Positions 50,271 through 63,217 of a DNA stretch of 64,000 nucleotides are shown here, piece after piece. Numbering within the stretch: position 1 is the first letter of the stretch; the number at the start of each line of letters is the position of its first letter. Source of the DNA: Amborella trichopoda (Eukaryota > Streptophyta > Magnoliopsida > Amborellales > Amborellaceae). Below the pieces are notes generated by a model. The model was not told where the DNA came from. It worked only from the letters and a program-made list of their open reading frames with translations, and did no database searches. Location of the stretch: positions 2,949,807-3,013,806 of the forward strand of contig NW_006499435.1 of assembly GCF_000471905.2 (NCBI RefSeq). The letters are read 5' to 3'. The translations under genes were made by a program, and so were the position numbers.

Positions 50271-50991
50271 CAAGTTTTGGCTGTTAATAGATCTGGAAAA
50301 TGTTTTTTTTTGGGTAAGTAAAAATATTCTTCATTAATGCACCAGCCGGGAAATCTGGAAATTATTGATATATGAAATACACCATATGGACATATAGACT
50401 GCAATAATACACGATGTAAAGATTTTATGAAATTCAATGAACTAGAATCAAATCAACATGAGAGGGAGAGAGACCAACTACAGACAGATTAAAACAGATT
50501 TCAAATATTAGAACAAGTTAAGAATACACTTTAATTTTTGAAGAACCATGTAGATTGAAGGTTCTAGTTAGTTCATGTCACAAGAATCCTATATGGAAAA
50601 TTTACAGATAGATTGAAAATAGACTCCAAAGAATAGAACTGGTCGAGATTACACTTCAATTTTTGAACATCCGTGAAGATTGAGTTCTCTAGTTGTTCCA
50701 TGTCACAAGAATCCTACAAAGAAATTAATAACAATATCACCGACAACCATTCCCTGCTTTACAAAAAGCAAATAGATGATCAATTTGATCGGAAGTAACA
50801 TCCTTAACATTTTCCAAATTATGACAACCATGTATAAGATCATAAAAGAGATGATCACTTTGTCATATATTCTCTTTAAGTCACTCCGTGTGATTGTACA
50901 AAACAATTATGGGAATCCGTAATCACAAAAGGGAGCACCTTCGCAAGTCACTCCGTGTGATTGTGTACACAAAATAATGTGGCTGACCACC

Positions 50992-51031
<40 letters not shown>
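50992..51031. repeat. (GA)n microsatellite
   Basis: About twenty GA dinucleotides just downstream of the coiled-coil gene's stop codon, within the likely 3' UTR. Confidence 0.9.
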
Positions 51032-51032
<1 letters not shown>

Positions 51033-51062
51033 GACCCTACTATTAAGTAAAGTTAAGATTTA

Positions 51063-54000
51063 CTAGCGAATTGGTGTTTTGGAAGCTGGTGGGTTGTATT
51101 GCAAAGGTGAGAGAGGCTGCCTCAGCGTATCAAGACTGTTTGGATCGCTTGGCTTCTCGGGCGATTGGCTCACCTTGGGGCTTGGTGATCTCTTGCTCTG
51201 AGGAAATATAAGGCCTAGAGTTATAACCAGTCGGTAAAGAACTATGACAAAAACTATTTAGCTGCACAAACAAATTGAATCAGAAATCATTGGTTGAGAG
51301 ACTATTAGTACCATTACAAAAATTTCTCATTTTATAGAGCTAATAACCAAAATTTGTTCTAAAAAGTTAAAAATATTCAGTGATAGAGGATGATTGTTTC
51401 TCACTTTCACTGAAAGAAATAAAACAAACCACAACTTGCATTAAATAAGTTTTAATAGATTTTAAGTTAGAAGGGAGGCTTTCTTCTCAATTTGGATGAC
51501 AGAAGATGCTTGTTTCTCACTTTCGCTGAAAGAAATAAAACAAACCACAACTTGCATTAAATAAGTTTTAATGGATTTTCAGTTAGAAGGGAGGCTTTCT
51601 TCTCAATTTGGATGAATCAAAGGCACTAGATGGGGTGTGTCTTAATCAACTTAAACAAATTCTAGCGAAAGAGGGAAAGATAAGTTAGAAAAATTTTACT
51701 GAGAAGGAAAAGATGCCTTCTTCTCACTTTGGTCGAATGAGGAATTTTTAAGATGCCTTCAACTTAAACAATTTCTCATTTTATAGCGCTAATAACCAAA
51801 ATTTGTTCAAAAAAGTTAAAACAATTTCAGTGACAGAGGATGCTTGTTTCTCACTTGCGCTGAAAGAAATAAAACAAACCACAACTTGCATCAAATAAGT
51901 TTTAATAGATTTTCAGTTAGAAGGGAGGCTTTCTTCTCAATTTGGATGAATCACAGGCACTAGATGGGGTGTCTTAATCAACTTAAACAAATTCTAGCAA
52001 GAGAGGGAAAGATAAGTTCAAAAAATTTTACTGAGAAGGAAAAGATGCCTTCTTCTCACTTTGGCTGAATGAGGGGATTTTCAGTTAGAAGGGAGGCTTT
52101 CTTCTCAATTTGGATGAATCAAAGGCATTAGATGGGGTGTCTTAATCAACTTAAACAAATTCTAGCAAGAGAGGGAAAGATAAGTTCAAAAAATTTTACT
52201 GAGAAGGAAAAGATGCCTTCTTCTCACTTTGGCTGAATGTGGGGATAGATGGCTGCCATCATGTGATGCATGACGCCGCTCCCTGTTGCTGTGTCTCAGA
52301 AGCTTCTTGTTCTCCTCATCCAAAAGCTTGTTTTCCTCATAAAATTTAGATACCTAAATGAAACCAAGAGTCATGAGAAAGAAAAAAGGACAGTAAGGGT
52401 TTTAGAGATCTCCAATGCAACATGTTTCAAATGTATACATACCTCTTCTTCAGCTTTGTGAAGGTTCGTCCTCAGATGATCTTTGTCACGCCTTAGTGAC
52501 TCCACCTCAGCAACCAAAGCTAAAACATGCCTTGTGGAAGGCTTCAGCCTAGAATGAACAAAGCATCAATCACAAGGAATGAAAGATGGTAGTCACCATT
52601 TCAAATAAGAATTAATTCTTCAGAATCACTTTTGCAATATAAAATAACAAGCATAGCGAGTGTAAACCCTCCCAACCTCCCCTCCCTCCCTAAATAAGAA
52701 AAAGGATCAATTTTGAACCATTTAAAATGAGAAGAGAAATCAATTTTGCAATGTCAAAATTAGAAGTTTGTTTCGTTTCCTCTGTATGGGCAGCCTGGTG
52801 GTAAAAGAAATGAGACTAACCTCTCCCACTGTTGGAACAGCTCCCAGTGCTGATCTTCTCCCATATATTCCTCCAAAAATGTGTGTGCTTTTGTTGCAGA
52901 TTCTTCTACTACTGATCCTGCACCCTCCTTATCTTTAGCAATCACAGACAGTATCACAGAATGAAGAATTTGGTCCTCCAAACTAAGAAGGCCTTCGAAG
53001 GAATTGTCCTGTATAACACAATGATTCCATTGGTTAATCATTTCCCACCTAGACATTGCAATAGTCTTTCATCAATATGGTGCCACAACATATTCAATTA
53101 TACCAGAAATGAAGAAGAGTGTATTAAAAAGGAAAAAAGGAAAAAAGGAAAAAAGGAAAAAAGGAAAAAAAGCATCCAAAATTATGACTTAATCATTTAT
53201 AGGTTTGCAGAAGATCAGTTAAAATAATTCTGGATTGTTCATCATGTGATACTCTTAAACATTGAACAAGCAAGGCACTGTTGTCAGGCTTCAAGTAGTC
53301 CCCTTGTTTTAATATTTTCAAAGAGAAATAATATTTTCAAATTTCCGCTTAATATTTTCTCTCAATCCTCATATGATAGTATTTTTTGAGTATTCTAGAA
53401 GAAAAGTAACACAAAAATCCAACAAGCATCAGTGAAAAACCAAGCAGTTGAACTAATCTATGATTCTTTACCCCTCAATACTACCCCTAACAATGAAGAT
53501 GAAATATATAGTGAGGCATAATAGTTTACCAACAGTAAACTACACATAAACCCTCCATTATTAACAACAGATGGCGGGTGCCAATCTTTCCTCCATGTAT
53601 GTCCACTTTGGCAAGCAACAGTTTGAGGTAAAATGTAGTATACCTGTTGTAACTCATGCATGACTGTATAAGATCCCAAATGGGATGTTCACAATGTTAA
53701 AACATGAGACTTTCAAGTCCTCAACATAACTGCCTAAAAATACAATAGGAGAATAATTATTTAATAGTGCACATGGGGTTAGATTGTTTAAAGTGTTAAC
53801 CCACTTGTGGTGCTCTAATCATACGCTTAACGAACGCCTAATGGTGGCCGAATCAGGTCTATGCTGATTGTGAATGGCCTCGTTTCTCGCGTTCCAAAGG
53901 GCCCATAGTACAGCAGCACGTCTTCCATGCTACGGCAAGACATTAAGCCCCAAACTTCTTGGCAAGGCATTTTCTAATGAAATCAAGGACACTACCTTAT

Positions 54001-55066
54001 AATATTAGAGACTTACCCAAGGTGTCCATCATTTCTCTCCATACTCGCATCCAAATGGCTACTTTGGGGTGAGAAGATTCATGGTCCACTTTTCTAATGC
54101 AAGGCCCTCTTATTTGATGCATTTAACTTGTTTAAAGACTACAATGGTATCCTTTATATGAGATCATTTTAGCAAAAGAATTTGACCCAGTCATCATTGG
54201 CGTTGAAAGGCAGTACATTGACAGTGCATGGGGCCAAAAGTATTCTGGATGACACAAGAAGCACACCCATAGCATGTGCAATAGAAATGTTTATTCCACC
54301 AAGGATCCTGAACAATCAGCAGAAATGATTTCTTTTCAACATCATTGTGAATATGATGATAATCGCAAAGTTCACAAAATGCCAGGTGGCACTGCCTAAG
54401 CAGGCAGAGGGTCTGGCTGCCTAGGCACGAAGGTTTCAAGGTGCATGCAATCCACAAATTTCGTTGATGTTGTGTTCTACTACCCTCTTTGTTGCGGTTT
54501 ACATGGATTATTCTCTTATGGATGATGCTTTTTGACTAGTAAGAAAATATCTGTTATTTTTGGAAGAGAAAAATTTTATTGAGTTCTATTGTGGTCTAAT
54601 TTTGGAATCTATGGCTGCAATTGCTGGTGCTAATGTTCCCACTGCTTGCAATAGTTACATCTCGTTCCTTTCTTTGTTCATGTAACCAAGACTTGAGATA
54701 TGACAGTTCACAAATACTCCCAATTGCCATAGAGATCAGGAGTCAGCACCCATAATATAGACTAACGCAGATAAACAAAAATCTCATGGTATATGAATAA
54801 GATAGCAAGATGAGGAGGAGATTGGAAATTGCCAAAAACTAAACTACTCCAAATCCTCACCAGCTTGCAATCAAGCATGAACTTTCTTCAAAACTCTCAA
54901 ATAAAAAAAGGTCATATGATACGATATTGATTTTTTTATCAATATATATTTTAAATATCCACAAATGTTTTTCTTTTGGATCTGAAGATCACTAAAACAA
55001 GTTTGGTGGTTTTAGAATACCTACCCCCGCCCCCCCAAAAAAAATTAAATAAAATAAAAATAAAAT

Positions 55067-55106
<40 letters not shown>

Positions 55107-58100
55107 NNNNNNNNNNNNNNNNNNNNNNNNNNNNNNNNNNNNNNNNNNNNNNNNNNNNNNNNNNNNNNNNNNNNNNNNNNNNNNNNNNNNNNNNNNNNNN
55201 NNNNNNNNNNNNNNNNNNNNNNNNNNNNNNNNNNNNNNNNNNNNNNNNNNNNNNNNNNNNNNNNNNNNNNNNNNNNNNNNNNNNNNNNNNNNNNNNNNNN
55301 NNNNNNNNNNNNNNNNNNNNNNNNNNNNNNNNNNNNNNNNNNNNNNNNNNNNNNNNNNNNNNNNNNNNNNNNNNNNNNNNNNNNNNNNNNNNNNNNNNNN
55401 NNNNNNNNNNNNNNNNNNNNNNNNNNNNNNNNNNNNNNNNNNNNNNNNNNNNNNNNNNNNNNNNNNNNNNNNNNNNNNNNNNNNNNNNNNNNNNNNNNNN
55501 NNNNNNNNNNNNNNNNNNNNNNNNNNNNNNNNNNNNNNNNNNNNNNNNNNNNNNNNNNNNNNNNNNNNNNNNNNNNNNNNNNNNNNNNNNNNNNNNNNNN
55601 NNNNNNNNNNNNNNNNNNNNNNNNNNNNNNNNNNNNNNNNNNNNNNNNNNNNNNNNNNNNNNNNNNNNNNNNNNNNNNNNNNNNNNNNNNNNNNNNNNNN
55701 NNNNNNNNNNNNNNNNNNNNCTATCAGAAAGGCTGTTTTAATGTTGAAAAACCCTCCAATTGATCATCTCAACATCGAGATGTATGAATATTTAAAAAAA
55801 AAAAATTTGAGTCCCTCCCAAAAATAGTGCATCTTGCATCACATTATCTAGACCGTCCATTTTAAAGATTTTCATATGTTTATAGATCTACTTGATTTTA
55901 ACCATTTTTGGAGTTTAAAATTTTCTAATTAGATATGAAAATAGTTTTTAAGATAATCCTAAAAAACTTTTACAACAAAATTACATGTTATGATAAAATG
56001 TGGAGGTGAATCTTAATTGGATTGTTTAAGGTTGCAACCTTATATAAACCGCACCCTATATATATATAAAAAGGAGAAAATGGCGGGAATTTCCTTTGCC
56101 TAAGAGCAATTTCCACCTAGGCAAGGGGTGGGCCACCACTTAGGTGCTGAACAGGTCGTTTTTCTTAACAATGCAAGATTTCATGATGAGCGTTGGGATT
56201 TCTTCATATCCTATGGTGGGAATGATTATATCTAAAAAGGTTATTTCAATGATGATATATATCCAATATATTGCAACATTTAGGATGACTTCAGAGCATC
56301 AAAAGCTTTGATTCCTAGAGATTTCACTTCCACAACCATAATTGGCATCTTTTCCAAGTGAAACCATCTTATTTTAAATGCTATTGTACGTATGATGGTG
56401 ATGGTGATGGTGATCGTGATTTCGTGATAATATAGGGAATCCTTTGTATCCTGTGGGGTGATTATATAGAAAAACTTGCTTCAGTGGTATCAACTTTGAA
56501 TGAAATTCCTGAAAGTCGCTGGAAATGGTTCGATTGTTAGGCACAATTGAGTGAAGTTCAAATTGTTGATGAAAATATCAAGGGGTGCTCCTTGATCAAA
56601 TTCCCCTCAAAAGATAACGAATGATATCAATAATGGGAAAAACCAACAAATTTATTTGCCTTCCTCCTACTTAGTGGTTAAGAAACATATCATGCCTACG
56701 ATATACTTGTTTTGAATGAAACAATAACAAAAGGGGCCACAAGGAGCATAAGGCTCACACACATAGAACCTGATACCATGATGACTAAACCACATGAAAT
56801 CATGAGAGAGGCAAGCAATTGATTTCAAGAAAGTCATGTTACCCCACATAGTAAAAAATCTAATTGTCTTTTAAGGGCAACAAGATTCATAATTATCCAA
56901 ACTTGGATTTAGTTACATCAAGATATAATTTCTCCATGTACATTCAGAATAGCCCACGTAGGACACAAGCAAATGATTCATAAGGTGGGGAACCCTCAAA
57001 GCTCAAAAGAATCCCCTAGACAACCTTGTCAAAATATCCATGATGATTAAAGGTGCTGTTTTGCCAGGTTGTGTGAGGAGGTATTGTTCTTCAAGGTTGC
57101 TTGAGGCTGCCAACATGATTATTGGTATGTGCTAATTGACAAGGGGAAAGAAATTAAGATAGGAAGGCAAGGTTTTTCATTGCAAATGGATGAGGAGCAG
57201 TACGGATAACTTAGAGAATCGCCAATAGCAAACAAACAATTTCATAAAGTCGTTAAGAACCCCCTCTAATAAAGCTATACTAGTCTATGATCCCATACAT
57301 TAGGATGTAAGCAACCTTCAAGGATTCAACTAAATCAAGACAGTTAACTCAGTATGTCAGTAAATAAGACAATTAGTGGCAAACACCACTTGCCATTTGA
57401 TTACCTGAAGTCAACTCAGGTAAGTTGCTAGTTTACTAAGCAAGTTCTAGCACCACAGTTCAAATCGTTACTAGAACATCTACACTCCATCTCTTGATGT
57501 CTTTCTACAAATTAGAATTAAGATTTCTTCACTATCCCCTACAAGTTGTCTACAACTGCCTCAATGCCCATCAACAAGCATGCACTAAAGTTCCTGCTGA
57601 AAATTAATTCAAAAACATGACACTAAAGCTGAATTTAGTAAAAGGGTAGCCTTGGAAGCACGTTCGACACAAGGATAGTCATTGGGACAATAACTTCTTG
57701 GGATTGTCTAGAAATTCCTGGAGCAATAATTGAAAGCAAAATTTATCAAACCACTCCAAAAATACTGACTATTTAACATTTCACCCAATTGACAAACCAC
57801 ACCTCACTTATCAATTTTCAAAGTCATGATTATATGTCCTTGATGGGCTTTTTAAAACTAAATCAAAAGAAATGGATGAGATGTTAAATAGTTCATCTCT
57901 TAGGTGCTTTTTAATTATTTTTCTAACTCGTGGTTATGTGTCATTTGATAGGCTCTTTGAACTTAAAACAAAAGATATGGGTGAGAAGTTAAACAGTTCA
58001 TCTCTTGGTGCTCTTCGGTAAATTTCCCTTAAAATATAAATGAAGAAGATTCACATACATGTGACAAAATGCATCACTATGAATACTCGAACTCGCTTAT

Positions 58101-60258
58101 GAACTTGGCATGAGCCAGGGGTGAGTCAGCGTGGCATGTCACAAGTCCCAAGTGACTTGCCAAGTTTCCACCAGGTGGCCAAGTTGGCCTAAAAATTATC
58201 AGGGAAATCATAAAGAACATAAAAAAAAAAAGGAGGAAAAATTAAAAATAAGAAAAATATCAAGGCCAAGGCATATACGCAATAGTATTTCAATTTTAAT
58301 CAAAATAGGAAAAATCCAGATTTGGGATTCGAGTTCGCGTCTAATTAATCTGAGCACTTGAAATTTTCGAGTGAACATCAATTTTCAAATCTTGCGAATC
58401 TGTGACTTTCTATGGTTCTTTGAAAGAAACCTATGATTGATAAAGTAACTCAAAAAATAGGCTTAAGCGACAAATATCAACCAAGATCAAGCAAAGGTTG
58501 CAAAGAAACCACAAGAATACGAACTTTAGCCAAATCCCAGTTCAAATAATTGTGATCTCTCAAATTCATAGAACTAGATTTTTTTTTTCTCTCAAATCTG
58601 ATCTATTCAATGCAAGAAAGACCCCATGCATGAAATTTGTGGTTGATACTACAAGAGGTATAAGACAAATAAGGGGAAAGGGGGGTCGGATTTCAGCTCC
58701 CCTTTTATTTCTTAAATAAGTTCCGAACCAGCGATTCTGACAGACTCAGGTGTTGCGATACCTATTTATCGTAAATGGTCTAGAATAAGCATAGAATCTT
58801 GCCCAACGCCTACAAATAGTAGCCATCACTTGTGTGCAAATTTGAAATAAGTATGCAGCAGGAAATTAAGCAACTCAAATCATCCCCATTTCATTGTCAT
58901 TCCAGCAAGCAACAAGATAAGAAGTTCCATGATCACGTTACGGTTTGAGGAACAAGAGTATCCAACACAATATTATGCATTCCTCAAGAGTGGGCTCAAA
59001 CAAGATCTATGCTGGAGTTATCAAAGAATCCATTTATAAGTAACTCTTTATGCTCCAGCATGGGGGATTTCAAATATTGAAATGTAAACAACAAAATATT
59101 GGAGAATTCCATCAAATATCAATAGAAATTTAAATCAATACTTACTGAGCTTGTTGCTTGTATGTGTGATTTTAATTCTTCATTCTCCACCTCCAATCGA
59201 GGGAATCGACTACAGCCAAGATTCTCTCCTCGTCGTTCCAACTGACCCTGCCCTCTACTTGTGCAGCACAACCATCAATAACACAAAAAAATAAAGATTA
59301 AAACAATGCATATGGGATAAGAATCCATACAAACACCCAATGTCTAAATATCTCGAGAAAAGGAAAATGAAAAATCAGAAATAACAACGATTACAAAAGT
59401 AGATGTACACCTATTTTGGCCTTCGAGTTCATGGACCCTTCTCCTCAGAAACTCCAATTCTGAACTCATCCTGTTTTTATCATCCTGCATTAAAAAACCC
59501 AAAATCAAGAATTCCATCTTTCAAGAAAGATAAAGAAATCAAGAGATAAAATAGACTTTACAAGCGAGAAAAGACAGAACTGAAACGTACAGTGAGTTTC
59601 CTTAATTGATTGATCTGATCAGAGAGTTTCCTTGCTTGATCTTCTGCGCCTTGGGCGCGACTCTCGGCCTCTTTGATCCTCTCATCACTATAATCCACCA
59701 ATTGCTCTCGGTCCCGATAATAAAGTGCACACTCATTCTCTAACCTTGCACACTGGTTTGAGAGTTCCATACAATCTGCAACCAATTTCTGATTCTCCTC
59801 GATTTGCCTCCTCACAGCTTGAGCATTCATAGTAGCCTCAGCCTGAAAACCCATATCCCAAATCATCAAGAAGAAAGATAAGAAAGAAAAAAAGAAATAA
59901 ATGAAGAGATAATGCGAGAAACACACTAAAAAAAAGAACGAGAGAAACAGAGAAACAAATGAAGAAAGAAAGAAAGAAAGAAGGGGAACAAGTCAAAAAA
60001 GAAAAAAAAAACTGAGAAAAAAGATCAGAGTTAAGAGGGAAGAACCAAGGGGTGTTGACAAACCTTAGCATGCTCGATCTTATCATCTTTCTCCCTGAGA
60101 AGATCTTGCAAGGAGAAGACCACGGATTGAAGCCTTTTCCTTGCAGTTTCAGATCCTTGAAGCTTGATAGCTAGGGTTTCAGAGGATACAGGGAGACCTA
60201 AGGAGTAGGCAATTGTCTCTTTAATGTAATTATCTATTTCAGGAGAAAGCTCCATCAT
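51063..60258 (-). CDS. Plant-specific coiled-coil (paramyosin-like) protein, eight exons
   Basis: Eight exons: 60064-60258, 59591-59842, 59411-59484, 59146-59254, 52821-53008, 52443-52548, 52228-52353 and 51063-51197. All are GT-AG and phase-consistent, giving 394 residues. It starts MMELSPEIDNYIKETIAYSL. Residues about 50-210 and 270-325 are rich in E, K, Q, R and L with heptad-like spacing, predicting long coiled coils. Exon 6 ends NLHKAEEE, and exon 7 has EENKLLDEENKKLLRHSNRE. The tail is a low-complexity Ser/Pro/Lys region, SKRSPSPKVSQSPEKP, then LRQPLSPLQYNPP. This resembles a conserved plant family I recall as paramyosin-related or uncharacterised coiled-coil proteins; the exact name is uncertain. 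No enzymatic motif, signal peptide or membrane segment is seen. Function is unknown. Confidence 0.82.
51198..52227 (-). other. Intron 7 of the coiled-coil gene, built of tandem repeats
   Basis: The intron is 1030 bp, from donor AAA|GTGAGA to acceptor CCTCAG. Positions 51322-52227 consist of nested tandem repeats. A 116-bp unit ('tgtttctcac' at 51396 and 51512) lies inside larger repeats of about 450 and 167 bp. Shared words include 'agaagggaggctttcttctc' and 'gagaaggaaaagatgccttc'. Confidence 0.85.
53790..54100 (-). pseudogene. L1-type LINE fragment in intron 4
   Basis: On the minus strand near 53906-53874 the frame reads WALWNARNEAI. This is the LWxxWxxRN motif found between the zf-RVT and RNase H-like regions of plant LINEs. 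The surrounding frames are broken. It is a short, dead fragment. Confidence 0.55.
55065..55720. other. (AT)n microsatellite running into a 614-base assembly gap
   Basis: An AT dinucleotide run (about 55071-55106) is followed by 614 N (55107-55720). Sequence after the gap resumes inside a 41-44 kb family MITE. Content of the gap is unknown. Confidence 0.95.
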
Positions 60259-60707
60259 TGCACGAAAGCCCCGTAAGCCCTAAAACTCAAAAGAATGCAA
60301 AATTCCCGTACAAACCAGAGATTTCAGAGAATGTGGAAACCCCTTTAAAAACCCTAGAAGTTCAGAGAATGCTCAAAACCTTGCAAACCTCCAAAACCAG
60401 TACGTCATCTGGTATACAGCAACACTTCCAAAACCAAGGAAATGAAGAGAAAGAGAGTTTCCCAAAAAGGACTCCAACATAGGCCTAGAATTTGCAGAAG
60501 ATAGTGTTCTGTACCACAAACAAACCCCTTCAAAACCTAGGAATTGAGCAAATGGCTCGAAGGCAACTGTAAGAGTTAACAAACTGAGAGAAAAGAAACC
60601 CTGAAAAACCCTAATTTTTTCACAAACTAAATGACCAAGAAGGGATGTTCGACCGTTTCAAAAAGAGAGGGAGTGTCCTTTCTCTCCGACCGTTTGAAAA
60701 GAGGAGC

Positions 60708-60710
<3 letters not shown>

Positions 60711-60748
<38 letters not shown>

Positions 60749-60995
60749 ACTCTACTACTCTCTCTCTCTCTCTCTCTACACTCTACTACTCTCTCTCTCT
60801 CTCTCTCATGCTTTTTACTTTCTTAATTTATTGATTTCAATCAATTATAATGTTATGATATCTCTAAAGGAAATATACGATATCTTTACTACTCTCATCT
60901 CTTTAAATGTCCGAGCGACACCGCCCTCCCTCTCTCTCTCTCTCTCTCTCTAAATATTCCAGCTACCTCTCTCTCTCTTTCTCTCTCTCTGGGTT
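60711..60995. repeat. CT microsatellites upstream of the coiled-coil gene
   Basis: Several (CT)n tracts at 60711-60738, 60755-60778, 60790-60807 and 60931-60990, 450-740 bp upstream of the ATG. CT tracts are frequent near plant transcription starts. Open frames through them are low-complexity and not genes. Confidence 0.85.
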
Positions 60996-60999
60996 TTAC

Positions 61000-63217
61000 T
61001 TTTGTCCCCCTTCTTTTGCTTTCTATTTGATTCTCGTTCCAAAATAGTGTGATTTACGTAGCGTCGTTAAAATTTTTTCTAAAATACGAAATACTCTATT
61101 TATAGGTAGAAATTATAAAAAAAATTGGCCTCCCTTTTGTGGATGGAATCTTTGGTCAGAATTTTAAAAATATATACTTTTTTTTTAAGATTTTTTCATT
61201 AGTAGGCCAGTGTCCCAAGTTTTAGGGCAATGCCCTACTATACAAGGAACTTTTTAAAAAAAAAATTTAAAACTGAGGACCAGTTTTGATAAAAAAAAAA
61301 TAATAATAATCGATCTTCTTTGTAATTTTCACCTATAAATAGAGCCATTTTATATTTAAATTTTTTTTTTTTTAAAATCCATACGTAAATTACTCTACAA
61401 ATTGTACGATTTTTCTAGTACCCCAATACCACCCCGAGCTCTCTACCGTATGATTTCTCAAAAGCATAGTTATCAATAATGATTTGAGATCAGACTAGCC
61501 ACGTAATCAACGAGGAAACTGGCCCAATTAGAATTGGTTTAACCACTAGTCAAAATGGTTAGATTAAATTTTAATAAAATAAAATTAAAATGAGAAAATA
61601 AAAAATATATTATAAAAAACTTTCAGATAGTTAAACCCACTAAAACCGGTTGGTTAGATACTTATTTTGACCAATTTTCACTCGAAAATTTGTTTTGCTT
61701 CTATCGGACTTGTTAAGGCACTGACAATATGAATTATCAAATTGAGTGGTCCGATCTAATATTGATAACTAAACTCTACTACCCATCTGCTTCTCTCTCT
61801 ATAAGACCAAACCCCTATCTTGCTTTTGAATAGACTTTAGTCAAGAATTATGCGATGTTTTAAACCCCTATTTGTTTTTGGTTATACTTTATCTCTCACT
61901 ATTTCTTGCTTTTGAATGGATTTTAGTCTAGAATTATGTGATGTTTTTAAAAGATGACCTAAACCACAAGGAGCTCCCTACAAGTTTGGTACCTTTCTCT
62001 CTCTGCTCTCTCTCGCTCTTGGTTTTATTTTTTTCTCTCTATTTCTTGGTTGGAATCGGTTATAGATGATGGGTAGAGCAGTAACAATATTGACCCTGTC
62101 AAAAAAGTAATTTAACTAATTTTCACCTTAAATTCTCTCTCCTCTTGTAGTCGAGTTGGTGGCTTGGTGCCTCTTTTCCTCTCTCTAAAACCAACTCTCT
62201 CTTTAGTCGACTTATGTCACTAGTTATTGATGATGTTGAATGCAGTACGAGTTATGGCTTTATGTGGTACATTTTTGTTCTCTTATTGAAGACAGACCCT
62301 GGTAGTTACTGCATCCACATTAGGACTTAAAACTCGAAAATTGATACAAGGTTGTAATTTTATTTATAGAAGTAAGATTGCAATAATCTACTTCATTTTT
62401 ATTTTAATGGTTTCGATTTGATTTTATTTTAAAAGACATTTTTTGTTTATATTACGTTCAAAGACGTGATAAATCTATATCGTTCAACTAAAATAAATTG
62501 TATAAAATATTGTAATCTTACTTATACAAATATGATTGCCACATCATACAACCGCTTTGGATAGGAAAATTTGGGTATATAGGCTAATCTTTGTCTAGCT
62601 TTGGGACTTGTTTTGGTTCAAAGCGAAATGAGGCGAGTTACTCAACAAGGGCGGTCCTACTAGAAAGAATTGCTGGATTCCCAACTATTCTATTTTTTTA
62701 TTTTTAAGCTTTTTAATTTAAAATACTAAAAGTTTATATAAAAAAGAAAAAAAGGAAATTAAGATACAATTAAAATTTTATTTAGTTGCAAATATTTCAA
62801 AAATGAATTAACAAAGTAAAAAGTTAAAGACAATAAAATACAACACGAAATTTTTGGAAATCGATGCTTAGTATGAAAGCAATAAAGCAATGAGCTTTGC
62901 CCTACCCTTCTTTTTAAGTCTTTATTTCTTTTTACTTTTTTTTACTTTTTCTTTTGCTTTTTATGGTTTTTATGGTGGTTGCTTGCATTTCAACCCAATC
63001 TTCCTACTCTGACGCTTTCAAAAACCGTCTCTTTGCTGTCAGACAACTGAACCTGAAAAAATAGGATTCAATCTCAGCCGTCCATGAGATGTACAGCTAT
63101 CTTGAAAGTCATGTGCTTTCCTGGCTCGTCTAACTAATTTCGCCGAAATCTACGGGTCCAATATTTCAGGACTGGATCTCGAATTTTTCGGGGTTCTCAA
63201 GTTAGATCAATTTGAGT
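61000..63217. other. Intergenic, AT-rich; no gene seen
   Basis: Positions 61470-61770 carry the 'gaccaatt'/'aaaccggttggtta'-type repeat seen elsewhere in the window. The rest is AT-rich sequence without supported exons or RNA genes. Confidence 0.5.

Larger units (their letters stand above)
48530..50990. repeat. Direct repeats flanking the L1 remnant (48530-48800 and 50690-50990)
   Basis: Both blocks contain 'gacaaccat', 'gctttacaaa', 'gatcataaaag' and 'gggaatc' followed by 'gtaatcacaaaa' and 'ggagcac'. They are diverged copies in the same orientation on either side of the LINE sequence. They may be one repeat split by the LINE, or two independent copies. Confidence 0.55.
53009..59145 (-). 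other. Intron 4 of the coiled-coil gene, 6.1 kb with a gap and LINE debris
   Basis: It runs from donor TCA|GTAAGT to acceptor TTATACAG. Contents: a (GGAAAAAA)n run (53130-53170), an L1 LINE fragment (about 53800-54100), (AT)n and the 614-N gap (55107-55720), a 41-44 kb family MITE (55721-56060), and a diverged direct repeat of about 100 bp (57830-58030, 'gttaaatagttcatctct' type) also found near 48190-48290. No further exon is required because exons 4 and 5 join in phase. An exon hidden in the gap cannot be excluded. Confidence 0.7.

Noticed and set aside
51322-52245. CRISPR-like or satellite array
   Set aside because: This is plant nuclear intron sequence with nested long units and no spacers; it is a local tandem duplication.
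54194-54457. Cysteine-rich 87-residue frame that might be a small secreted peptide
   Set aside because: No signal peptide, irregular cysteine spacing, and it lies inside intron 4 of the coiled-coil gene next to LINE debris.
60631-60953. Ser/Leu repeat frames upstream of the coiled-coil gene
   Set aside because: Translations of (CT)n microsatellites.
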